Below are positions 14,074-20,232 of a stretch of DNA of 20,232 bases, one piece after another; the stretch's first letter is position 1, and each line of letters opens with the position of its first letter. The position numbers and the translations under genes are program-made. Below the pieces are notes generated by a model that ran no database searches, was not told where the DNA came from, and saw nothing but the letters and a program-made list of their open reading frames with translations. Source of the DNA: a virus; the IMG/VR virus record IMGVR_UViG_3300027771_000137, positions 1 through 20,232 of that record. The stretch is one strand, 5' to 3'.

Positions 14074-16273
14074 CGTTAGGGTTTATCACAGTTTGTGGTC
14101 TGCGGTCAAGATTGCCAAGTGCATTTTTTTGTTGTTCAATTAAGGCACGTTGTGCTTGTTCTTGTATCTTACCTTGTTGTATTAACTCTTCTTTAGCTAA
14201 CATAGCATTGTTACGTAATTCAACTTCATCAATTTTAGTGCCATACTGTAACTCAAGTTCTTTAATTCTAGTTTCAAACTTTAAAATCATTTCTTGATAG
14301 TCTTTTTCTAATTGTTTGACTTTTAATTCACTATCTATTTGTTTTCTATAGTTCTCACCTTGTACTTGTAATTGTGATACTTTTTCAAACTCAGTAGGTT
14401 GTGGTGGTTGTGGTGGTGGCATGTTTTGTTGGCCAATGTCAGGATCAGTAAAGAACGCATTAGGGTTTTTAAGACCAGCGTTTTCTACAATCTTAGTTAA
14501 CGTGTTATAAATGTTACGCAAATTAACCATAGGCCCTGCAGACGAACCTTGTAGCTCCAAACCTTTAAGTTGAGTTTGTAGTATATTGTTTAAAATAGAA
14601 AGTTGTTGATCTCTTGAACCAGTACCTAATCCAACACTTATAGAAATGTTGCAACGATTACGCCATTCCATAGGTCTAAACGGAACAAAGTTATTTCTTA
14701 TTTTAATAATTCTTTCTTTGTCTTGGTGTTTAACAATTAGTTCAAACATTTTTAAGAACATGTCTTTAACACCAGTCTCTGCAAAGATACGAGCAATAAG
14801 TTCTACACGCATTTGTGACTGAGATAATATTGTATTTACACCTGTTGCTGTTTTATTTAATGAATCAGCATCCATACCTTGTGAGTATCGTGTAATACCA
14901 GTACGTTGTTCACGCACTGTATCTAAATATTCTAACATAGGAAACGCTTGACTATTAATAGTTTGCGTCTGCATTGGCATCATTACTTGACCAGGAGATC
15001 CTTTAGTTCTAACTACACCACCAGGTCTATTAGTTAATAGGTCATCAAGATTAACTTGACCATCCATTACTGCGACTCGGTTATTGTTTGTTAGATACAT
15101 GTTGTCGAGTAACTGACGCATAACTGTAGACTTAATTAATTGTAAGTCCTCAGTCATTTCAGAAACAGAACGACCATAAAATCTATGTGGTACTATAATA
15201 GGTGTTACAGATATAAAAGGTATGCTATCACATAACTCGTTATCTAAAACGGTGTAGCCTTCAGTACCTGCTAAAGTAATTTTTCTTAATTTAGCAACGC
15301 CATCACCTTCTTCGTCTATTCTTATGTAACACTCGTAGATTGAAATTTCATCAGTACTTGCTTCACCAGAGTTACTATCATAATCATAATCAAGGTTACG
15401 AAAACGAGTAATTTTTTCTTCATTGTACTTGTCTTGTGTGTCTGCAGGTAAACTATAAACTTTATCATGGTCAAAGCCTGCTTCTATTAACTGTGTTCTT
15501 GTAGAGGTAGTACGGTGTGCAACAAAGTTTGCTTCTTCTATATTTTTAGCTCTACGTTCAATAAGAAATTCTTCAGGTGGTATAGCTTCTACTTTAACTT
15601 TACCAAATGTTTCTATTCTTTCAATAACTACATCATGCATCATCGGAATAGGTGCATCTTCTAATTGTTCTAACATCATTGGATCAACAGGTTGACCTGA
15701 TTGATTAATTTGTTCTAATATTTGTTCTTTTTCTTTTATAGCACTTTCATCTTCATACTCAGTATGTTCTTTAACTTCAACACCATCTTCATCCAACAAC
15801 ATAGTGTATTCATCTTCACTTAATTTTTCGTATGACTCACGTTCTCTCTTCTTGGAAGTATCCCAATAAACTTTAGCTACACCATTTTTTTGTATTAATG
15901 CATCTTTAAATAACGTGTACAAAGTTATAAAACCATCGTTGTCTTTATTAAACACGTAGTTTAAATAATCACTTGCTTGTTTAGCTACTTCTTCATCTTC
16001 GGCAGTAACAGGTTCACACTTAACAATTTCATCACTAGCTGCAAAAGTTCTTAGTAATGTAGGTAAAATAGATTCAACAACATCAGACACATCTGTAGAA
16101 ACAACTTGTGATCTACCATCTTGTTCGTTACCAAATGGTTCACCAAAATAGTACTCTAATGATTTTTGTCTTTGTTCAGTTATGTCTGAACCAATATAAC
16201 CTAAAGATGCTTTGATCTCTGAGCTAACTATCGAGCCTACTTCTAATTCTGTAAGTGGTTTACCTTTTGCCAT
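14060..16273 (-). CDS. Portal protein, P22-like (737 aa)
   Basis: This large portal has the P22-type size. Visible features are an early catalogue of portal sequences (LEYYFGEPFGNEQDGRSQVV, SDVVESILPTLLRTFAASDE), a central region with YGRSVSEMTEDLQLIKSTVM, and RQLLDNMYLTNNNRVAVMDG, followed by QRTGITRYSQGMDADSLNKT and TATGVNTILSQSQMRVELIA. All are conserved in the family. After a proline-rich linker (about 618-627) comes a long coiled coil (about 628-717), like the C-terminal barrel of P22 gp1. Twelve copies would form the DNA entry ring at one capsid vertex. It follows the large terminase by one base. I am confident of the role. Confidence 0.92.
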   Translation of the reverse strand: MAKGKPLTELEVGSIVSSEIKASLGYIGSDITEQRQKSLEYYFGEPFGNEQDGRSQVVSTDVSDVVESILPTLLRTFAASDEIVKCEPVTAEDEEVAKQASDYLNYVFNKDNDGFITLYTLFKDALIQKNGVAKVYWDTSKKRERESYEKLSEDEYTMLLDEDGVEVKEHTEYEDESAIKEKEQILEQINQSGQPVDPMMLEQLEDAPIPMMHDVVIERIETFGKVKVEAIPPEEFLIERRAKNIEEANFVAHRTTSTRTQLIEAGFDHDKVYSLPADTQDKYNEEKITRFRNLDYDYDSNSGEASTDEISIYECYIRIDEEGDGVAKLRKITLAGTEGYTVLDNELCDSIPFISVTPIIVPHRFYGRSVSEMTEDLQLIKSTVMRQLLDNMYLTNNNRVAVMDGQVNLDDLLTNRPGGVVRTKGSPGQVMMPMQTQTINSQAFPMLEYLDTVREQRTGITRYSQGMDADSLNKTATGVNTILSQSQMRVELIARIFAETGVKDMFLKMFELIVKHQDKERIIKIRNNFVPFRPMEWRNRCNISISVGLGTGSRDQQLSILNNILQTQLKGLELQGSSAGPMVNLRNIYNTLTKIVENAGLKNPNAFFTDPDIGQQNMPPPQPPQPTEFEKVSQLQVQGENYRKQIDSELKVKQLEKDYQEMILKFETRIKELELQYGTKIDEVELRNNAMLAKEELIQQGKIQEQAQRALIEQQKNALGNLDRRPQTVINPNDEQQ

Positions 16274-16274
16274 A

Positions 16275-17534
16275 TTAAACTATATACCTTGTATCTATGT
16301 TAATTTCTGTTTTCCACTGACTTGTTGTGTCAGGGTCTATTGCACATCCATATCTAAAAGCATCACTACCATGTGAAGCCCAGTTATGCAACGGCTTGTT
16401 TTTAAATGTCTGCATCTTATCGTCAAACTCTTTACGGTATTGTCGTAAACAATCAATACCATATTTACATCGGTTCTTATCAAACCAACACCTATCTAAT
16501 GTATTTCTAACCGCTTCAATACCATGTTGTATTTCTAGCTTTGGACATACATCAAAATTAATACCTAATTCATACGCTACTTCTAGTCGTGATTTACCTG
16601 TACCTAATTCTCTAGCTACAATATCGTGTGGTGCTACGTGTCGACTATAGTTGTAGCCTTTATCTTCTAATACATTCGCATAATGTGCAAGTGATTCACC
16701 TGATGTTTCGTAGTAATCTATCAGATGTATCTCATTGCCGATACGTTGTGCAAACCAAATACTAGTTGAATCACCAATACCTAAATCCCACCATGTTTCT
16801 ACACCGACACTTTTGTCATAATCTACAATTTCAATGCGTTTTTCTTTTTCAGCTTTTTGTATTTGCTTGCCATAATAGGCTCCACTAACTGCAGCTTGAA
16901 ATGAACATTCATATTCTTGTTCGTATTGATCTTCTGGCATAGTAGCTCTAGCAGACTCAAGTTCTTCAGCAGCAATAATTTCTGTTTCACTAGCTCTATA
17001 TAATTGTGCGTACCAATCTTTACCTGTTCGTTTAGCAAAGTCATACACATCCCAGAACTGATTGTGACCCATAGGGGTACCAATAAAAATAACATAGCCT
17101 AGCTTGTCACTGACAGCAGGTCTTACGATCTCTGTCCAAGTACGAGGTGACATAAGAGCAAACTCATCCATGCATACGCCATCAAACCCTAACCCTCTAA
17201 GAGCATCAGGATTGTCAGAACCAAAGATTTGAATTCGTGATCCATTCCATAGATCAACCTTTAGTTCAGTTTCGTGACGTTTACCGCCTAGTTTCATCAA
17301 AGGGTCTGTATATTCTTTTAAATAGTCGTAAGCGACTGCTTTACCCTGACGATAAGTAGGTGCGATGTACGCCAACCTTGCGTTTGGAATTTCACAAGCA
17401 GTCATAATTAAATGATTGATTGCAAATACTGTTTTGCCAAATCTGCGATGACAGCAAATAACATTAAATCTCTTTAGATCATTGTGGATCTTTTCTTGTA
17501 GTGGTCTTGGCTGGTAGGGTATTTCAATATCCAT
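16275..17534 (-). CDS. terL: Terminase large subunit, ATPase and nuclease (419 aa)
   Basis: This is the motor that cuts concatemeric DNA and pumps it into the procapsid. The ATPase domain has a Walker A motif CHRRFGKT (residues 28-35, Lys34), a Walker B VCMDE (120-124, with catalytic Glu124) and a coupling motif IGTPMG (151-156). The nuclease domain has the three expected acidic metal ligands: Asp250 in WWDLGIGDST, Asp304 in APHD and Asp391 in HGSDAFRYG. Its length is at the short end for the family but both domains are complete. The gene starts in a TAATG overlap with a 28-aa peptide gene and is followed after one base by the portal. Identification is secure. Confidence 0.96.
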   Translation of the reverse strand: MDIEIPYQPRPLQEKIHNDLKRFNVICCHRRFGKTVFAINHLIMTACEIPNARLAYIAPTYRQGKAVAYDYLKEYTDPLMKLGGKRHETELKVDLWNGSRIQIFGSDNPDALRGLGFDGVCMDEFALMSPRTWTEIVRPAVSDKLGYVIFIGTPMGHNQFWDVYDFAKRTGKDWYAQLYRASETEIIAAEELESARATMPEDQYEQEYECSFQAAVSGAYYGKQIQKAEKEKRIEIVDYDKSVGVETWWDLGIGDSTSIWFAQRIGNEIHLIDYYETSGESLAHYANVLEDKGYNYSRHVAPHDIVARELGTGKSRLEVAYELGINFDVCPKLEIQHGIEAVRNTLDRCWFDKNRCKYGIDCLRQYRKEFDDKMQTFKNKPLHNWASHGSDAFRYGCAIDPDTTSQWKTEINIDTRYIV

Positions 17535-17620
17535 TATTTACGTTTGTTCCAGCGTTTATTCCATAACCAGCTTTGTAATTTAGCTAAATATTGTTCTAAT
17601 GTGTTTAATAATTTATTCAT
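17534..17620 (-). CDS. Amphipathic Trp-rich mini-protein (28 aa)
   Basis: The sequence reads MNKLLNTLEQYLAKLQSWLW, then NKRWNKRK. It forms an amphipathic helix with three tryptophans and a basic tail, a composition of membrane-active peptides. The ATG lies 8 bases inside the end of the transglycosylase gene and its stop makes TAATG with the large terminase, so it is coupled on both sides. It is the only content between them. In T7-like phages, lysis genes lie near the terminase genes, so a holin- or spanin-like helper role is possible but unproven. Confidence 0.7.
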   Translation of the reverse strand: MNKLLNTLEQYLAKLQSWLWNKRWNKRK

Positions 17621-18155
17621 CAAGAATTTTGTATATATATTTTTGTGTTTCGTTTGGTAACTTGCTAAACTTAGAACCCTTTTTACGCCATTTGTCAACA
17701 TTGCCAGGCCCATAATTAAATGCAGCTAATGCACTAATTGTATCGTTATCATAACGATCAAGCATAGCATAAAAATAGTCAGTTCCAAATCTTACGTTTT
17801 CTTGTGGATTAAAAACATCTTTAAGTGGTTTAACACCAAAACCAGGTTGTTTTGCAGTAGCATCCATAATTTGCATTAAGCCTTTAGCACCAGTCCGTTT
17901 GTTGACAGCATTTGGATCACCTTTACTTTCGGCCATTATTATTTTTTGTATTAATGGATCGTCTGAAAAAGCATCAGTAGTTAATAAACCACTTTGATTT
18001 CTAATTTCTTTTACTGCTTGTGCTTTATTGCTAGGCAATAATGAAAGTAGACCCTCAATCACGTTTCTTTTTTCTCCAACCAATAGTAACAGCGACAGGC
18101 TTATCGTCATCACCACTAATAGTGCTATTAACCGAAGATAATCTTGAATGTACAT
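17613..18155 (-). CDS. Lytic transglycosylase (SLT domain), probable endolysin (180 aa)
   Basis: The C-terminal domain (about residues 62-180) is a soluble lytic transglycosylase that cuts the glycan strands of peptidoglycan. Its motifs are in order: catalytic Glu76 in MAESKGDPNAV, GAKGLMQIM (89-97) and ALAAFNYGPGNVDKW (142-156). The N-terminus has one hydrophobic segment (residues 7-26) with LIALLVVMTISLSLLLLVG, so it could be a signal-anchor enzyme. That part lies inside the last 101 bases of the small-terminase gene. A GTG at 18062 (codon 32), overlapping the upstream stop as GTGATTGA and preceded by GGAG, is an alternative start without the anchor. It may act in lysis or at DNA entry. Confidence 0.85.
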   Translation of the reverse strand: MYIQDYLRLIALLVVMTISLSLLLLVGEKRNVIEGLLSLLPSNKAQAVKEIRNQSGLLTTDAFSDDPLIQKIIMAESKGDPNAVNKRTGAKGLMQIMDATAKQPGFGVKPLKDVFNPQENVRFGTDYFYAMLDRYDNDTISALAAFNYGPGNVDKWRKKGSKFSKLPNETQKYIYKILDE

Positions 18156-18345
18156 ACGGTGCAGCTCTTTCTGCAGCCCACATTTTCTTTTCAGGGCTAG
18201 TTTTTTTAGTATTAAGGATGTTTAACATATATTCGAGTGGAGTTACAGTACCCTTGTTAAGCATTTTCTCTAAGCGTTCATGTTTTGTTCCAGCTTTTAC
18301 GCCTTTAGGTCGCCCCGAGCCTGGTCTTTTACCACCATGTGCCAT
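18055..18345 (-). CDS. Terminase small subunit-like protein (96 aa)
   Basis: The sequence starts MAHGGKRPGSGRPKGVKAGT, a basic GGxRPGxGRPKG motif found at the N-terminus of many small terminase-like phage proteins and thought to contact DNA. The middle (TPLEYMLNILNTKKTSPEKK, MWAAERAAPYVHSRLSSV) matches the family pattern with a helix ending in APYVHxRL. The C-terminus ends in VTIGWRKKKRD. Small subunits recognise phage DNA and load the large subunit. It lies two genes upstream of the large terminase, as expected. At 96 residues it is short for a small subunit, so a DNA-binding relative is an alternative. Confidence 0.75.
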   Translation of the reverse strand: MAHGGKRPGSGRPKGVKAGTKHERLEKMLNKGTVTPLEYMLNILNTKKTSPEKKMWAAERAAPYVHSRLSSVNSTISGDDDKPVAVTIGWRKKKRD

Positions 18346-18360
18346 AATTATTTCCTTTGT

Positions 18361-18639
18361 TTAACATTTCCACCTTCTTCTAGCTTGTCTTATTCTAGAA
18401 TTAGGATCATTTTTAGTTTTTGCAGAGCTATTTCTTAACTGTCCAGCAGATCTAGCACAATAAGACTTACGTCTCTTGGCATCTTTACTACCAGCCTTAA
18501 CTTTACCAGTTACTGCAGTCTTTAATTTACTACCAGGATTAGCTCGCCTATAAGCAGCTACACCTTTCTTAGTCATACCAGCACCAGATTTGGTCTTACG
18601 ATAGTTTCCGCCCTTACCAGTAGTCTTTGGTATGGCCAT
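18361..18639 (-). CDS. Small basic phage protein, DUF6321-like (92 aa)
   Basis: The sequence starts MAIPKTTGKGGNYRKTKSGA and continues with GMTKKGVAAYRRANPGSKLK, TAVTGKVKAGSKDAKRRKSY and CARSAGQLRNSSAKTKNDPN. I recall this strongly conserved pattern, RKTxSGAGMTxKGVAAYRRxNPGSKLxTAVTG, from many marine phages, where it is listed as a domain of unknown function (DUF6321 by memory). It is very basic and likely binds nucleic acid. The conserved C-A-R-S-A-G stretch suggests a defined fold. It starts in a TAATG overlap with the 66-aa gene. Confidence 0.8.
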   Translation of the reverse strand: MAIPKTTGKGGNYRKTKSGAGMTKKGVAAYRRANPGSKLKTAVTGKVKAGSKDAKRRKSYCARSAGQLRNSSAKTKNDPNSRIRQARRRWKC

Positions 18640-18839
18640 TATCTACCAGTCATAAATTTTTTGTTTTTCTTTTGTAATTCTTGTAGTATTTGTGATGCTC
18701 TATCTATTGCCGCTTGTGATACTGGTCGGCCAGCTTTTTTTGCTTCAACAATACCCTTTAAGAACTCAGAATCTCTGTGTTTTTTTACTTTGATTGATTG
18801 TTTAGGGTTCGGTCTAGAATCTTTTTTTATATATGCCAT
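18639..18839 (-). CDS. Small basic helical protein (66 aa)
   Basis: The sequence reads MAYIKKDSRPNPKQSIKVKK and HRDSEFLKGIVEAKKAGRPV, ending in two helices with SQAAIDRASQILQELQKKNK. It is lysine-rich with an amphipathic C-terminal helix. It is coupled on both sides by TAATG overlaps (18839 and 18639). I do not recognise a family. The location among other tiny basic genes suggests a nucleic-acid or assembly role. Confidence 0.75.
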   Translation of the reverse strand: MAYIKKDSRPNPKQSIKVKKHRDSEFLKGIVEAKKAGRPVSQAAIDRASQILQELQKKNKKFMTGR

Positions 18840-18961
18840 TACTTTTTTTTTCTTTTCTTTAAGTTTTTAAGTTTCTTAAAATCAGCACCTGTTATCTTGT
18901 TACGAGGTTTAGCTAACTTAGCAAGGGATTTTTGTTTACTACTATATTTACTAAAGGGCAT
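18839..18961 (-). CDS. Lysine-rich mini-protein (40 aa)
   Basis: The sequence is MPFSKYSSKQKSLAKLAKPR followed by NKITGADFKKLKNLKKRKKK. It starts and ends in TAATG overlaps. From memory, the start MPFxKYxSKQKxLAxLAxPRNKITxADFKKL is shared by short proteins in several marine phages, usually ahead of the terminase genes. There is no clear Shine-Dalgarno, so it depends on reinitiation after the upstream gene. The function is unknown; the charge suggests binding to DNA or RNA. Confidence 0.75.
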   Translation of the reverse strand: MPFSKYSSKQKSLAKLAKPRNKITGADFKKLKNLKKRKKK

Positions 18962-19143
18962 TAGGCTTTCTTCTTTTTAGTTTTCTTAGCGGTTTTAGAT
19001 GCTTGTTTTAACGCCTTGTCAGATACTGTACCCTTGCCTTTTTTGCTAGTACCCTTCTTCTTGGCTTGGTTCATGTTATAATATAAACCCTTTTTAACGA
19101 CTCTACCGTCTTTAGTTTTATGAAATCCTTTTTTAATAGCCAT
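18961..19143 (-). CDS. Small Lys-rich protein (60 aa)
   Basis: The sequence starts MAIKKGFHKTKDGRVVKKGL and continues YYNMNQAKKKGTSKKGKGTV, ending with a run of lysines. The segment KDGRVxKKGLYYNMNxxKKxGTSxxxK is one I recall from short marine-phage proteins with no known function. It starts 4 bases after the stop of the membrane peptide gene and overlaps the next as TAATG. Confidence 0.75.
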   Translation of the reverse strand: MAIKKGFHKTKDGRVVKKGLYYNMNQAKKKGTSKKGKGTVSDKALKQASKTAKKTKKKKA

Positions 19144-19146
19144 AAC

Positions 19147-19248
19147 TTAAAGTATAATAGCCAATACGATAATAGCTGCCATAGCTACTACTACGCCCTT
19201 TTTAGACATAGAAAGATTATTCCATTTATTAATTATGATTGTTTTCAT
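19147..19248 (-). CDS. Single-span membrane peptide (33 aa)
   Basis: The peptide starts MKTIIINKWNNLSMSKKG and ends with a hydrophobic stretch VVVAMAAIIVLAIIL that would span a membrane once, basic end inside. The ATG at 19248 is in a TAATG overlap with the upstream 51-aa gene. This is the only membrane peptide in the small-gene cluster. It could be a small holin or an inner-membrane modulator; no family is recognised, so this is only a possibility. Confidence 0.7.
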   Translation of the reverse strand: MKTIIINKWNNLSMSKKGVVVAMAAIIVLAIIL

Positions 19249-19403
19249 TAGTTACCTACCTTTTTTTGTACAATTTTATGTGATTGCGTAAATGTCTTAC
19301 CACCTAGCATTGATTTCTTCATAGCTGCCATGTGCTTTGCAGTATGGTGCTTACCATGTTTCTTCATAGTAGCCTTCTGACGAGCTGTTAGTTCTTTCTT
19401 CAC
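19248..19403 (-). CDS. Small His/Lys-rich protein, GTG start (51 aa)
   Basis: The sequence starts at a GTG at 19403, which overlaps the stop of the 27-aa gene (GTGA). It reads KKELTARQKATMKKHGKHHT, AKHMAAMKKSMLGGKTFTQS and HKIVQKKVGN. I recall a frequent small-protein family in marine phages with LTxxQxxTMxKHxxHHTxKHMxxM and SFTxAHxxxxxKVG at these places; only the function is missing. The histidine-rich HGKHHTAKHM might bind metal. The match beginning right after the GTG supports the start. Confidence 0.75.
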   Translation of the reverse strand: MKKELTARQKATMKKHGKHHTAKHMAAMKKSMLGGKTFTQSHKIVQKKVGN

Positions 19404-19483
19404 TTCTTCTTACCTTTTTTCTTATCTTTCTTCTTCTTAGATGGTCTACCTTTAGTAGAGCCGTATGAACCTTTACCGTACAT
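19400..19483 (-). CDS. Lysine-tail mini-protein (27 aa)
   Basis: This 27-codon gene reads MYGKGSYGSTKGRPS followed by twelve residues of which ten are lysine. The ATG at 19483 has a CAGGAGA site at good spacing (19490-19496), better than its neighbours. It is the first of the tiny basic genes and leads by GTGA overlap into the 51-aa gene. It could be a nucleic-acid-binding peptide, or a leader whose translation feeds the cluster. Confidence 0.65.
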   Translation of the reverse strand: MYGKGSYGSTKGRPSKKKKDKKKGKKK

Positions 19484-19510
19484 AATAGTATCTCCTGTTT
19501 AAATTGATTT

Positions 19511-19522
19511 TAAGGTACCTTA
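19511..19522. other. 12-base perfect palindrome between oxygenase and small-gene cluster
   Basis: TAAGGTACCTTA lies in the 48-base spacer between the oxygenase stop and the 27-aa start. It has no loop and no U-tract, so it is not a terminator. It could be a protein-binding site or chance; the spacer holds nothing else I can name besides the Shine-Dalgarno site. Confidence 0.5.
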
Positions 19523-19531
19523 CAGACGTAA

Positions 19532-20212
19532 TTACTCTATAAGGGTTGCTGGTACCATATTAAGGTTACCTGCTACGGTACGTCTCTCTCCAGCCCCTTC
19601 AAAGGGATAGACACAGTGTTGACACCATGATGGAAACATAACGATCTTACCCACGACTGGTTTAACCATACGTGAGAACGGTGGTCGTAACTCCTCCACA
19701 CCTCGTGAGCTAGTCTGACCAAAATGAAACTGTAAGAACCCATCAGCTATACCGCTAGAATCGATGAGATCACGACTATTATACTCAGGCTGGTCGGTAA
19801 TCTGTGCTGGAATCTTAGTCCAGGTGCTAAATGATAACCCCATAATCGTATCGGTACCATGATCGTGGACTGGGTTGTAATCCCTCTCGTATGAGTGGAC
19901 TGACCATAAGCTATGGAAATTGGGCATACGTTGTAGCGGTTTGACCCCTACGGTTTTGCAGAACTGTTGCAGGTAGTTTTGTGACATATTAGCCACAACT
20001 TGGGTAAATGGTTTGACCAGAGGATCTTCCGTATCAATCTTAAGCTGCTCACCATGAGATATTTGGCCCACCAGTTTATGTGAGAATGACTCTGCACCCT
20101 TATTGTGCCGTGCATCGAGGTATTTATTCAAACCCCCCACTATTCGGTCATCCAGTTGGGTTTCCAAAAACAGCACCGCAGGTGCTACACTAAATTTAAG
20201 TTCTAATTCCAT
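19532..20212 (-). CDS. 2-oxoglutarate/Fe(II)-dependent oxygenase (226 aa)
   Basis: This enzyme family uses 2-oxoglutarate and oxygen to hydroxylate a substrate. The double-stranded beta-helix core is visible: the first iron ligand region NPVHDHG (His116 and His118, an HxH variant of HxD), a strand MGLSFSTW, the FHFGQTSSRG turn, then VVGKIVMFPSWCQHCVYPFE with the distal His199, and GERRTVAGNLN where Arg210 or Arg211 would hold 2-oxoglutarate. The layout matches the phage group often listed as putative 2OG-Fe(II) oxygenase (TIGR02466-like, from memory). Its substrate is unknown. Base composition is clearly higher in G+C (about 48% in three sampled lines) than its neighbours, so it looks acquired. 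No Shine-Dalgarno site is obvious before the ATG, which is near the window edge. Confidence 0.85.
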   Translation of the reverse strand: MELELKFSVAPAVLFLETQLDDRIVGGLNKYLDARHNKGAESFSHKLVGQISHGEQLKIDTEDPLVKPFTQVVANMSQNYLQQFCKTVGVKPLQRMPNFHSLWSVHSYERDYNPVHDHGTDTIMGLSFSTWTKIPAQITDQPEYNSRDLIDSSGIADGFLQFHFGQTSSRGVEELRPPFSRMVKPVVGKIVMFPSWCQHCVYPFEGAGERRTVAGNLNMVPATLIE

Positions 20213-20232
20213 ATAATGTTTCTAATATAAAC

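Noticed and set aside
16823-17095. 90-codon open frame on the minus strand in another frame of the large terminase gene
   Set aside because: The terminase frame carries all catalytic motifs through this region; the alternative has no ribosome site or recognisable features.
1-20232. Search for tRNA genes, CRISPR arrays, integrase, attachment sites or insertion sequences
   Set aside because: Nothing with a cloverleaf, regularly spaced repeats, a recombinase or transposase motif was seen; nearly all of the sequence is used by packed virion genes.

Overview
This window is part of the genome of a tailed DNA phage (Caudoviricetes), most likely a short-tailed podovirus from the sea. It holds the packaging, head, connector/tail and ejection-protein genes. 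Every convincing gene lies on the minus strand, so transcription runs from the right end (20.2 kb) to the left end (1). No tape-measure, tail-tube or sheath gene is seen. The large P22-type portal, the adaptor and the nozzle-like protein fit a podovirus. The sequence is AT-rich: hand counts on sampled 60-base lines gave about 35-38% G+C in most genes. From memory, many of these proteins resemble those of uncultured marine phages and phages of SAR11-type hosts, but the host cannot be read from this window.

Layout in transcription order. (1) 20212-19532: a 2-oxoglutarate/Fe(II)-dependent oxygenase with clearly higher G+C (about 48% in three sampled lines), probably an accessory gene. (2) 19483-18361: seven very small, mostly lysine-rich proteins (27, 51, 33, 60, 40, 66 and 92 aa), mostly joined by GTGA or TAATG overlaps; four of them are under 55 codons. 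(3) 18345-16275: packaging and lysis, with a small-terminase-like protein, a lytic transglycosylase whose membrane segment is encoded inside the small-terminase gene, a 28-aa amphipathic peptide, and the large terminase. (4) 16273-11794: portal, a 90-aa helical protein, scaffold and major capsid protein, followed by a rho-independent terminator. (5) 11743-7453: small head/decoration-type proteins, a repeat-containing structural protein, a head-completion-type protein, the adaptor and the nozzle. (6) 7453-4864: a Q/N/P-rich virion protein ending in a Hint (intein/hedgehog-like) autoprocessing domain, then a 48-aa protein, an eight-cysteine 52-aa protein, a small beta protein and a GNAT-like protein. 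(7) 4861-249: three probable internal/ejection proteins (291, 406 and 835 aa). (8) 228-1: the start of a tail-fibre gene that runs off the window.

The genes form one tightly packed late operon. Spacers are almost absent and translational coupling (TAATG, ATGA, GTGA) is frequent. The strongest Shine-Dalgarno sites precede the scaffold, the capsid protein and the cysteine-rich protein, and the one clear terminator sits just after the capsid gene. No stretch over 300 bases lacks a gene. I saw no tRNA, CRISPR array, insertion sequence, integrase or attachment site.

The most unusual items are the Hint-domain virion protein, the cysteine-rich mini-protein, the tiny basic-gene cluster, the transglycosylase anchor nested in the terminase gene, and an exact 25-base repeat giving the same QFGQQSP peptide to two different virion proteins.
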